Part shown: one piece after another, positions 1 through 7,245 of the stretch
How the letters are laid out: every line of letters starts with the position of its first letter
Numbering within the stretch: position 1 is the first letter of the stretch
Assembly: GCA_035649635.1 (NCBI GenBank)
Contig: DASRJE010000224.1
Location: 48,791 to 112,790, forward strand
Reading direction: 5' to 3'
From: Gp6-AA40 sp035649635
GTDB taxonomy: Bacteria; Acidobacteriota; Vicinamibacteria; Vicinamibacterales; UBA2999
Length of the DNA stretch: 64,000 nt
Program-made: the position numbers and the translations under genes
Notes under the pieces: generated by a model
What the model saw: the letters and a program-made list of their open reading frames with translations, nothing else
Databases searched by the model: none
What the model was told of the DNA's origin: nothing

Positions 1-38
1 ATTTACATTTCGTACACCAAGCGCGCCTGTGCGACTCG

Positions 39-44
39 TATAAT
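39..44 (+). promoter_or_regulatory. -10-like hexamer TATAAT upstream of the 160-3348 cassette
   Basis: A perfect TATAAT lies about 115 bases before the first gene of the four-gene cassette. No convincing -35 hexamer sits 16-18 bases upstream, so this is only a candidate promoter. The remaining leader to position 159 ends with a GGGAGG-type ribosome binding site just before the ATG at 160. Confidence 0.35.
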
Positions 45-159
45 CTCGATGAACTTTCACGAGAAACTAGCTCTTCTGTACTGCATGTCGCGCGCGTCGT
101 CGATCACCGAAACGCAAGACCGGTAATCACGATCGTGTCGCGATCGTCGGGAGGTCTTC

Positions 160-696
160 ATGCCAGGTGGTAAAGGTGGTGGCTCGAGCACGGTCACTGT
201 CAACAACGGTCCTGTCACGGTCGACGCCGACAGCACCGTCGAGATCAAGGGACTCGACGACATCAAGCTCACCTTGCAGCCGACCCCGTTGAAGACGGAG
301 TCGAAGCAGGAGCTCGTGCTTCCGCAGCCGTTCAAGACGGAAAGCAAGCTCGACACGAAGTCCGACGTCACCAGCGACAGCAAGAGCGCGATGGTTGTCG
401 ATCTCAAGCCGGTCGCGCTCGACGTCTGCCTGAACACCAGCTCGAAGCTGCCGCAGGGACAGATCTGTCAGCCGTTCTCGTACCACGTCGGGTTCACAAT
501 GTTCGGGATGGAATATTTCGGGGTGACCTTCGGCGGCGAGTCGCGAACCATCATGCAGGATCTGCCGAAGAAACCGGCTGTCGACTGGCCCGCGCAGCAG
601 AACACCTCCCATCAGCCGCCGCATGCCACAGCACCCGCACGTGATCAGTCGTTCCACGCCCCAGGTGACCGGGGACTGCGAGTGCGCGTCAAGTAG
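160..696 (+). CDS. Unrecognised 178-aa protein, first gene of a four-gene cassette
   Basis: I do not recognise this family. The start is set by a GGGAGG-type site a few bases before the ATG. The protein has no signal peptide or membrane segment. It opens with a Gly-rich MPGGKGGG segment. Residues about 10-45 alternate Thr/Val/Asp as in beta strands. A Lys/Ser/Thr-rich stretch with two KTES repeats follows, then a segment with two Cys (LDVCLNTSSKLPQGQIC) and a Gly/Phe-rich FTMFGMEYFGVTFGG patch. The last 40 residues look disordered. The stop codon overlaps the ribosome binding site of the next gene, so the two are probably co-transcribed. A structural or coating role is conceivable but not shown by the sequence. 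Confidence 0.75.
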   Translation: MPGGKGGGSSTVTVNNGPVTVDADSTVEIKGLDDIKLTLQPTPLKTESKQELVLPQPFKTESKLDTKSDVTSDSKSAMVVDLKPVALDVCLNTSSKLPQGQICQPFSYHVGFTMFGMEYFGVTFGGESRTIMQDLPKKPAVDWPAQQNTSHQPPHATAPARDQSFHAPGDRGLRVRVK

Positions 697-705
697 GAGG
701 CCGTG

Positions 706-1497
706 ATGGCGCCGCCACCGGAACGCAAGGGATCGCTGCTGTCCGACACCGAGGGGCCGCTCATCCTGATCGGTCCCCCACGCGGGGTGCGCGGCGAATT
801 CCGCGTCCAGAATTCGACCGAGCGCAAGATCATCGTCCGCCAGCCGCTGCTGAAGCGCACCGCAGCGACTGGCGGCACGAAGGGCACTAAAGCCCCGAAA
901 GCCGCGGTGCTTCCCGGCGATGTGCTCGCCCTCCGACGCATCGTCGTTCGCGCCGGGCAGTCGCGCCCCGTGCCGATCGCGCTGACACTCGATCCCACGA
1001 CGCCGCCGGGCACCTACGAGGCCCAGCTCGATGTCGACGGCGAACAGCGCGCCGTGGTGCTGCACGTCACCGAGGACGTTTCGTTTTCGATCGAGCCGGC
1101 CGAACTCGTCCTCCCGAATCGGCCTGGCGAGAAGATCAAAAGGCAGGTCGTGTTCTCGAACGTCGGAAACGTCCCCCTCTCCGTGCGGACGATCGGCACG
1201 GTCGTCCTGGACGAAGAGCTCGCGCACTGCCGTGCTCTGCGAAGTGCTCTCGACGATGTTGGAGACTCGATGAAGAACCTCGATGACTTCCTCGTCGCAC
1301 TGGGCAAGCGGTACAAAGCGATCTACGCCACGCTCGTCTTGAAGGTGCAGAATGAAAAGCTCACCGTCGCTCCTGGCGAGACGCGACCGGTCGATTTGAC
1401 CATCACCCTTCCCGAGAAAATGGAGTCGCGGTCGCGCTACACGGGATACGCCGCGATCTCGACCGGCACGCTGACGTTTACCATCGTGCCGGATTGA
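706..1497 (+). CDS. Unrecognised 263-aa protein with two predicted beta-sandwich segments
   Basis: The ATG at 706 is preferred over the in-frame GTG at 703 because it is better spaced from the AGGAGG at 695-700. No signal peptide or membrane helix is visible, so the product is probably cytoplasmic. Two beta-rich segments of Ig-like or ASPM/SPD-2/Hydin-like character can be seen. The first (about 20-125) has VRGEFRVQNSTERKIIV and a PGTYEAQLDVDG turn. The second (about 125-260) has VVFSNVGNVPLSVRTIG and ends with SRYTGYAAISTGTLTFTIV. Both follow the pattern of a binding surface rather than an enzyme. The segment 165-205 (LAHCRALRSALDDVGDSMKN) is helical and may be an insertion. It sits between two other unknown genes with tight spacing. 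Function is unknown. Confidence 0.75.
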   Translation: MAPPPERKGSLLSDTEGPLILIGPPRGVRGEFRVQNSTERKIIVRQPLLKRTAATGGTKGTKAPKAAVLPGDVLALRRIVVRAGQSRPVPIALTLDPTTPPGTYEAQLDVDGEQRAVVLHVTEDVSFSIEPAELVLPNRPGEKIKRQVVFSNVGNVPLSVRTIGTVVLDEELAHCRALRSALDDVGDSMKNLDDFLVALGKRYKAIYATLVLKVQNEKLTVAPGETRPVDLTITLPEKMESRSRYTGYAAISTGTLTFTIVPD

Positions 1498-1532
1498 TCT
1501 CTGATTCCTGTTCGTTTCGATGAGGAGGCCGC

Positions 1533-2270
1533 ATGTACGCCGCGTATGACGATTACTCACGGTCGCGTTCCGATCGCGGTCCGGCCATTTATTACGGGTA
1601 CTGCGGCCGAACGGGTCGCTACCGGATGATGGACTTACCCGAGTACCTGTCCAACGTGCAGCAGGGCATGTCGCGCTGGATGTCGGACACGCAGACGATG
1701 TATCAGGACGTTGCCCGCGGCTACTATGGGCGCGGCCAGGGTGACGTGCGTACGCGCACCCGCCACGACGATGGCTGCGGCTGCCGCGACTGCCGGCACG
1801 ACGACTGCCACTGCGAGTGCTGCGTGTGCGACGCCGACGTGCTGGTGCACGCGCGCTGCGGCGAGCTGCGCCGGATTCCGGTCACCTTCGAGAACGACAC
1901 GCGCCGTGAGCGGCAGGTCAAGCTGGAACTCGACAAGTTCATGACGTCGGGAGGGCGCGATCTGGGCTGGCCCGCGCAGTTGTCCGAATCGGAGTTCACG
2001 CTGCGCGCCTGCGATGATCACACAGTAATCGTGTCAGTGCAGGTCCGTTGCGAGCCCGCCGATACTCCCGGCACTACCGACACCAAGTCAAATACACAGA
2101 CGGGAGCCGCAGCCAACACACGCACCGGCAGCGTGGATCGCTGTGAGGTGGCATACGCGAAACTGCGCGCAGACGGATGCCTGATCCGGCCGGCCGTGAT
2201 AGCGGTGGCGGTCCTTCCCGACGACTGCGACGCCTATCGACGCCCCTGCAGCTGCGGTTGCTGCCACTGA
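1533..2270 (+). CDS. Unrecognised Cys-rich 245-aa protein, third gene of the cassette
   Basis: The ATG follows an AGGAGG site. There is no signal peptide. The N-terminal 70 residues are Tyr/Arg/Met-rich and probably helical. Residues 82-99 carry eight Cys in 18 residues (C82, C84, C87, C92, C94, C96, C97, C99) interleaved with His and Asp, which looks like a metal-binding cluster. A beta-rich segment from about 100 to 175 (LRRIPVTFENDTRRERQVKL) resembles the beta segments of the two flanking gene products. The C-terminus ends in CSCGCCH, giving about 19 Cys in all. Cytoplasmic proteins this rich in Cys usually bind Zn, Cu or Fe. The metal and the role here are unknown. Confidence 0.75.
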   Translation: MYAAYDDYSRSRSDRGPAIYYGYCGRTGRYRMMDLPEYLSNVQQGMSRWMSDTQTMYQDVARGYYGRGQGDVRTRTRHDDGCGCRDCRHDDCHCECCVCDADVLVHARCGELRRIPVTFENDTRRERQVKLELDKFMTSGGRDLGWPAQLSESEFTLRACDDHTVIVSVQVRCEPADTPGTTDTKSNTQTGAAANTRTGSVDRCEVAYAKLRADGCLIRPAVIAVAVLPDDCDAYRRPCSCGCCH

Positions 2271-2292
2271 TGCGGCCTCGGCGAGCCAACAC

Positions 2293-3348
2293 GTGAGCCA
2301 ACCATCGGACTGGGGTCTTCGCTTTCAAGAGCTGGCGGCGGAGGCAGGGCAGTTGTATGCCCGCACCCTCCGCCGCTACAACGAGGTGCTGGCTCGGGTG
2401 GCCCGTGGCGAACTGCAGCCAGACGATGTGCAGCGGCAGTTTCGCGAGTACCTGGAGGAACGAGCCACGGTCTCCACGCGCGAGCTCGTCGAGCTGAGCG
2501 TCGGCTTGCTGGCGGGTCTGCTCCATGTGGAAGCACGCTATCGGGATGGCCTCCTCGACGGCCTGTTGCCAGCGCAGGGACCGCCACCGCCTCCCCCGTC
2601 GCCATCGAGCATCGACCTCACGAACTGGTTCCAGACTCTCGCTACCTACGCCGCCGAGCAAAGCTCGCGCAGCATGGCGCGTCACCAGCAGCTCGTCGAT
2701 CGCGTCGCGGCGGGAGAGATATCGCCCGCCCTTGTGCAGGAACAAGGCCGGCGGTTTCTCGAGGAGCACGCACCCGAATTCCTCGGCGATGTCATGACCC
2801 TCGGGCTGACGTTCGTGTCACAACTGCAGCAATCGTCGTCCGCGCTGTCCGACGGGCTGTACGATCGGGTGCTCGGTCCCGACATGGACCGAGCCACACG
2901 GCCGGAGCCGCCGATCTGCGTCGATTTGCGCGGGCCCTCTGGTTCGCTCCAGTCGGTCGGCGTGGTCGTCGAAAACACACGCCTGCAGTCGGCCGACGTG
3001 GTGTGCACCGCGTCGGAGTTCGCACCTCGTTCGGGAGGCCAGCGGTTCCGGCCGGCGCTCGAGATCGCCCCCTCGCGATTCAGGCTTGCACCCGGCGAAC
3101 ACCGCGACGTCGATATCCGCCTGCCGCTTGATCCTGCCCAGTTCGCCATGGGCACCGACTACGTGGCGACACTCTCGATCGAAGGGGCCGGCGAGCGGCC
3201 GTTGATCGTGCAACTGATCGCGCGCGCGGAGTCGCCGGCACCTTCCGCCAACGCGACGCCATCGGAGGTCGTCGCGCAACCAATCACCCGCCAGACGCCG
3301 CGGTCACGATCCGCCAGCGCCGCACGAAAAGGTAAGACGCAACGTTAG
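2293..3348 (+). CDS. Unrecognised 351-aa protein: duplicated helical domain plus C-terminal beta domain
   Basis: The start is GTG. Residues about 5-90 and 105-192 are two copies of one helical unit. Both copies share a W..F..LA start, a V.RVA.GE....P..VQ core and an FLEE or YLEE motif, and both end near DGL...LLP or DGLYDRVLGP. A Pro-rich hinge (PPPPPPSPSS) separates them. Residues about 200-310 form a beta-rich segment with APGEHRDVDIRLPLDP, like those of the two preceding genes. The last 35 residues are basic and disordered. The long amphipathic helices are loosely reminiscent of phasins or other granule-associated proteins, but I cannot assign the family. The stop codon overlaps that of the convergent gene on the minus strand. 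Confidence 0.75.
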   Translation: MSQPSDWGLRFQELAAEAGQLYARTLRRYNEVLARVARGELQPDDVQRQFREYLEERATVSTRELVELSVGLLAGLLHVEARYRDGLLDGLLPAQGPPPPPPSPSSIDLTNWFQTLATYAAEQSSRSMARHQQLVDRVAAGEISPALVQEQGRRFLEEHAPEFLGDVMTLGLTFVSQLQQSSSALSDGLYDRVLGPDMDRATRPEPPICVDLRGPSGSLQSVGVVVENTRLQSADVVCTASEFAPRSGGQRFRPALEIAPSRFRLAPGEHRDVDIRLPLDPAQFAMGTDYVATLSIEGAGERPLIVQLIARAESPAPSANATPSEVVAQPITRQTPRSRSASAARKGKTQR

Positions 3349-4793
3349 CTGCCCGCAGCTTTGACAACCGTTGCGATTGGGTCAATGCCTCCGTGGAGAT
3401 GCACCACGCGCTCGACGTCCAGTTTCAGGCGCCGGATGTTCTCGACGAGGTTCACCGTGAAAGGCGGCGGGGCTGGCAGCGGCTTGGCGCCTGGCCGCGG
3501 GTGAAACGCATCGGCCTGCACGAGCATCTTCTGCTTCGGTAAATACGCCACGAGCAGCGTCTCGTCGTGCAGATTTCCCTTCAGGTGATGCAGCTCCATC
3601 GTCATCGTGGCATCGGTGAGGATTCGCTTCTCGCCAACGGTTTCGATCACGGGGTTTCGAGGCGAGCGGGCCAGGCGATCGGGCTCGAGCGTGAACGGGT
3701 TCTTGAGGATGCGCTCCCAATAGGGCTTGTTCTTCTCGTGGGTCAGGATCGGAATGCCCGCCGCGACGTAGCCCCGAACACCCCCAGAGTGATCGAAATG
3801 CTGATGGGTGTTGACGACATATCGAATCGGCTTTGACGGCAGGAGCTGTTTTACCGCTGCAATCGTGGCCTCGGTGCGATCGTCGTTCTGCGGGGCCTCG
3901 ATGATGACGACGTGATCGTTGAACTCGACGAGGACGCTCATCGGAGCGCCGCCGTCGAGGAACCAGACGCCATCCGCAATTTTCTGCGGCTCGCTTTTTA
4001 CGGGTGACGGGGTGGCTGCGGCCGCCGCCGGCCGTTCCGACATCAATAACTCGTTCGCCGCGGCACTGTTTGGCTGAACGTCGCTGACCGTCAGGTCCAG
4101 CGTCGGATGGCCCGCTTGCGTCTGCACGATGCGGGACGGAAACTTGATTCCGCTATAGTCCTTGTAGCCTGAGAAGACCGTCCTGACCGGCACATCTCCA
4201 AGCACGTTAGTGGCGAGCGAGGTCTCGACACTTTCCACCAGATTCTGATCGTTGAGCGTGCCGGTGATGGTGTGCTTACCAACCGCGAAGGAGATAGTGC
4301 GCCCCGTCACCTTCGCCTTGTTGCCAACGGCACCTTTGAGGAAGCCGTGAGGCGTGCTCCAGATCTGCACGAGGGCGGCGTCATTCCGTCCGTTCCGGAG
4401 AACGTTCTGAATGACATCACCTGGAATTGGCCGCATGCCGCCTTGCCCGGTCGATGGATTGAACGGGCCAGCGCCGCCACCGCGCGGCGGGAAGTCGACG
4501 TCCCGGCGAACCGTCTCTTCGCGCATCACCGGCGGCGTGTAATTGACGGAAGCCACGTATTTCGCCAGCTCGAACCGCGGCCATGGCGCACCGGGTCCCG
4601 GCGCCTGTCCAACAGTGAAGCTCGATCCGGATCCTGAGTACTGGATTGATTGCAGTTGTGTCGCGCCCATCGCGTTCGACGCCGTCGTGAGGACGTCCGG
4701 CGCCTGGGCACCGGTGAGCAGGGACATGCTCACCAGCGTCACGCCTGCGATAAAGGCGAACCGGGCACCGGAAGACGGGAGACCGGCGCTCAC
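3345..4793 (-). CDS. Exported MBL-fold metallo-hydrolase
   Basis: The 482-aa product has an N-terminal hydrophobic signal segment (FAFIAGVTLVSMSLLTGAQA). Residues about 260-470 form a metallo-beta-lactamase-fold domain with the metal motif NTHQHFDHSGG near residue 330 and a later HLHGG motif. The N-terminal 250 residues form a separate domain with LolA-like beta character (for example TVFSGYKDYSGIKFPSRI), as in other acidobacterial MBL proteins. The Zn ligands appear intact, so hydrolase activity is likely, but the substrate is unknown. The gene lies 2 bases downstream of the VOC gene and is probably co-transcribed with it. Its TAA overlaps the TAG of the convergent cassette gene. Confidence 0.85.
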   Translation of the reverse strand: MSAGLPSSGARFAFIAGVTLVSMSLLTGAQAPDVLTTASNAMGATQLQSIQYSGSGSSFTVGQAPGPGAPWPRFELAKYVASVNYTPPVMREETVRRDVDFPPRGGGAGPFNPSTGQGGMRPIPGDVIQNVLRNGRNDAALVQIWSTPHGFLKGAVGNKAKVTGRTISFAVGKHTITGTLNDQNLVESVETSLATNVLGDVPVRTVFSGYKDYSGIKFPSRIVQTQAGHPTLDLTVSDVQPNSAAANELLMSERPAAAAATPSPVKSEPQKIADGVWFLDGGAPMSVLVEFNDHVVIIEAPQNDDRTEATIAAVKQLLPSKPIRYVVNTHQHFDHSGGVRGYVAAGIPILTHEKNKPYWERILKNPFTLEPDRLARSPRNPVIETVGEKRILTDATMTMELHHLKGNLHDETLLVAYLPKQKMLVQADAFHPRPGAKPLPAPPPFTVNLVENIRRLKLDVERVVHLHGGIDPIATVVKAAGS

Positions 4794-4795
4794 GA

Positions 4796-5281
4796 CTACT
4801 TCCAGCTTGCGATCGCCTTGCCTTGCGACGAACCTGGCCCGAACTGGAACATTTCGATCCGCACGCCAGCGGGATCGGTGGCATTCGCAACCGACGAATC
4901 GTCGGGTCTCTCTCGGACATCCTCGACCATCACACCGCGCTGCTTCAACGCGGCGACATATGACTTCAAATCCGCCACATGCAGCCCGTAGTGGTTGAGG
5001 CCGGGACGCCGATTCGCATTGGCTGGCTGAATCTCGATGAACGTATCGCGGCTGGCCTGGATGTAGGAGAGGGTCGGCTGGCCCTGAGCGTTCCTGACCG
5101 TGAACCCTTCTTTGAAGCCCATCTTCTTCGTGTAGAACTCGAACGCCTCATCGAAGTTCTCGTAGGCGATGGCGACGTGGTTCATGTTGTTGACGCCTGG
5201 AAGCCGGTCACCTTGCGCCAGCAGCGGCGACATCACGGTCCCGATCGCGAGCCCTGTAACGAAGACGATCGCGGTACGCAT
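4796..5281 (-). CDS. Exported VOC-family (glyoxalase/dioxygenase-fold) protein
   Basis: The start at 5281 is chosen because a GGAAAGGAG site lies just upstream and the reading from there gives a clean signal peptide (MRTAIVFVTGLAIGTVMSPL). The mature part, about 135 residues, is a single VOC unit: NNMNHVAIAYENFDEAFEFY at its start, GLNHYGLHVADLKSYVAALK in the second beta-alpha half, and PAGVRIEMFQF at the end. The His and Glu positions fit metal ligands of the fold. VOC proteins include glyoxalases, extradiol dioxygenases and resistance proteins, and the substrate cannot be read from the sequence. Export of a VOC protein is unusual but recurs in Acidobacteria. Confidence 0.82.
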   Translation of the reverse strand: MRTAIVFVTGLAIGTVMSPLLAQGDRLPGVNNMNHVAIAYENFDEAFEFYTKKMGFKEGFTVRNAQGQPTLSYIQASRDTFIEIQPANANRRPGLNHYGLHVADLKSYVAALKQRGVMVEDVRERPDDSSVANATDPAGVRIEMFQFGPGSSQGKAIASWK

Positions 5282-5370
5282 TGGAATGCTCCTTTCCAGG
5301 TTGACGCGACGCCTGTTCAATTGGTGATTTTGGGATCTTTGATCGTGAAATCACAAATGATCCGGCCGTG

Positions 5371-6159
5371 TCATTTGTCGACGGCCTTGGGGATGATATC
5401 GAAGTATTTGTTGTTCTCGTTGCAGATGTATTCCAGGAGTTCGGTGTCGGGGCGCAGGATCAGCGGCAACGTGACATCCCACGGCTTCGTGTAGGCGCCC
5501 GTATCGTCGATCGTGATCAGGATGTCCATGTGTCCGAAGTCCTTGCGCACGAACTTCTCGGTGACTCGCAACTTGTCTGTCGCCGGCTTGCCGAAGTTAT
5601 CGAGCCAGCCCCGGTCGTTGAACCCGGCAGTTTCAACGATGAACGTGTCCTTCTCCCACCTGCCGACGGAATATCCGAACCATGATGGGTTCATGTCCTC
5701 CGGCAGCTTGCGGCCGTCGGCGAATATCTGGCGGTAGGAGTGCACCGCCTCGTAGAGAATCACGACGAGATCCTTCTCGTGGAGCACCTTGAACGGATAC
5801 GGCACGGCATCCGATCGCGGCACGCCGCCGACGATGCAGTTCGCCGTCGGGTCGTCTCGACTGTCGTTTGCACGGCGCTCGTTATAGAGCTTCTCCGCCC
5901 AGGGTTGGAATGGAACTGAACCCTTGGGAAGATTTGCGGCAAGGTCGCCGATCAGGATCGCGGCCGGTTGCCACAATCCAGAGAGATCAGGTTTGCCATC
6001 CGGCATCCGCGGCGCGGGTGCCGACAGGTTCGGCTTGCCATCCGGGGTGCGCGGGACTCCCGCCGTCGGCTGCTTGAGCCATTGCGCCATCACCGGTGCC
6101 GCACTCGCGAGACATCCGATTACGAGCGCAACCCCCATACGGGTCATTGATCTTTTCAT
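5371..6159 (-). CDS. Secreted PDGKPDLSG-family protein, copy 1
   Basis: This is a 262-aa protein with a signal peptide ending near APVMAQ. After it come repeated PDGKPNLSAP and PDGKPDLSGLW motifs, a conserved C.VGGVPRSD segment and the block GYSVGRWEKDTFIVETAGFN. It ends in LLEYICNENNKYFDIIPK. The family is common in Acidobacteria but has no assigned biochemical role that I know. The next upstream gene (6204-7001) is a close paralogue in tandem, and a more distant relative lies at 17517. The beta-rich middle suggests a periplasmic or surface globular protein. No catalytic motif is evident. Confidence 0.8.
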   Translation of the reverse strand: MKRSMTRMGVALVIGCLASAAPVMAQWLKQPTAGVPRTPDGKPNLSAPAPRMPDGKPDLSGLWQPAAILIGDLAANLPKGSVPFQPWAEKLYNERRANDSRDDPTANCIVGGVPRSDAVPYPFKVLHEKDLVVILYEAVHSYRQIFADGRKLPEDMNPSWFGYSVGRWEKDTFIVETAGFNDRGWLDNFGKPATDKLRVTEKFVRKDFGHMDILITIDDTGAYTKPWDVTLPLILRPDTELLEYICNENNKYFDIIPKAVDK

Positions 6160-6176
6160 TCCTCACCGCCTGCAAC

Positions 6177-6202
6177 GCGCGGTCTGAAGTCCGCGCTCTA
6201 CG
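6177..6202. repeat. Small hairpin GCGCGG/CCGCGC followed by CTACG
   Basis: GCGCGG at 6177-6182 pairs with CCGCGC at 6191-6196 across a TCTGAAGT loop, and TCTACGG follows. The layout (GC stem, T-rich loop containing AAG, then CTACG) matches other intergenic hairpins of this window, so it is probably a member of the same repeat family. It lies between the two tandem PDGKPDL genes. Confidence 0.5.
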
Positions 6203-6203
6203 G

Positions 6204-7001
6204 TTACTGCCGCTGCGAACCACCCTCACTGACAGGCAGCTTCGGGATGATGTCGAAGTACTTGTTGTTCTCGTTGCAGATGTATTCCAGCAGCTCGGTG
6301 TCCGCCTGAAACGCGAGCTGCTGCGTGACCGACCACGGCTTCGTATACGCCTTCGGATCATCGATCGTGATCTCGATGTCCATCTGGCCGAAGTTCTTGC
6401 GCACGAAGCGCTCGGTGACCTTCAGCATCTCGGTCGCTGGGCGGCCGGCGTTGTCCAGCCAGACGTTGTCGTTGAACCCGCTCGATTCGACGACCAATAC
6501 ATCGCCCTCCCAGCGACCCACCGAGTAGCCGAACCAGTTAGGGTTCGGATCCTTCGGCAAGGTGCGCCCGTCGGTAAAGATTTGTCGATACGAGTGCACC
6601 GCCTCGTACAGGATGACCATCATCTCCGGCCGCTCGAGAATCTTGAACGGGTAGCCGACGAAATCCGAGCGCGGCACGCCGCCGACCACGCAGCGGGCCG
6701 TCGGATCGTCGCGGCTATTGTTCGCGCGGCGCTCCTTGAAGAGCGTCTCCGCCCAGGGCTGGAACGGGACGGTCTCCCCCGCCTTCATCCCGCGCGTCAT
6801 GTCGCCAACAAGGCCCGGCGCGGGACGCCAGAGTCCCGCCAGCACGGGCCGCCCGTTGGCCTGCCGAGGCGTGGGCGCTGACAGGTCGGGCTTGCCATCC
6901 GGAGTCCGCGGGATGCCCGCGGTCGGATGCTTCAACCACTGCGCAGCGATCGACGTGTTCATCACGACAACCGCGACAAAAAGAAACCGGAGGGCTTTCA
7001 T
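6204..7001 (-). CDS. Secreted PDGKPDLSG-family protein, copy 2
   Basis: This 265-aa paralogue of the gene at 5371 shares the order of motifs: signal peptide, WLKHPTAGIPRTPDGKPDL, CVVGGVPRSDFVGYPFKIL, GYSVGRWEGDVLVVESSGFN and the C-terminal LLEYICNENNKYFDIIPK. Similarity runs over the full length, which points to a recent tandem duplication. The two copies are separated by 44 bases containing a hairpin repeat. The signal peptide (FLFVAVVVMNTSIAAQ) predicts export. Function is unknown; the duplication suggests a dosage or specificity role. Confidence 0.8.
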   Translation of the reverse strand: MKALRFLFVAVVVMNTSIAAQWLKHPTAGIPRTPDGKPDLSAPTPRQANGRPVLAGLWRPAPGLVGDMTRGMKAGETVPFQPWAETLFKERRANNSRDDPTARCVVGGVPRSDFVGYPFKILERPEMMVILYEAVHSYRQIFTDGRTLPKDPNPNWFGYSVGRWEGDVLVVESSGFNDNVWLDNAGRPATEMLKVTERFVRKNFGQMDIEITIDDPKAYTKPWSVTQQLAFQADTELLEYICNENNKYFDIIPKLPVSEGGSQRQ

Positions 7002-7245
7002 GTGGTTCTCCCAGCCTATTACTCTAAAAACTCGCTTGTGTCGGTGATATTAGCGACGCTCATCCTCCGTGAGACCGGCCGTATCGTCGGCCGGATCCTC
7101 GCGGCTACTACCAACGCAAGCGAGCTGCAGTGTATAGAATTGCGCGCCGTGCTCGACAGGCACCGATTATCCCTTGGGCAGAGGGGTTGTCAAGCAAGGT
7201 CAATCATCATAGATTCTCGACAGCCGCTACGGCCGGAGGACACAC

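Noticed and set aside
127..1560. Long open reading frame on the minus strand across the first cassette genes
   Set aside because: It overlaps three plus-strand genes with good ribosome sites, has Arg/His-rich low-complexity composition and no ribosome site of its own; it is a high-GC shadow.
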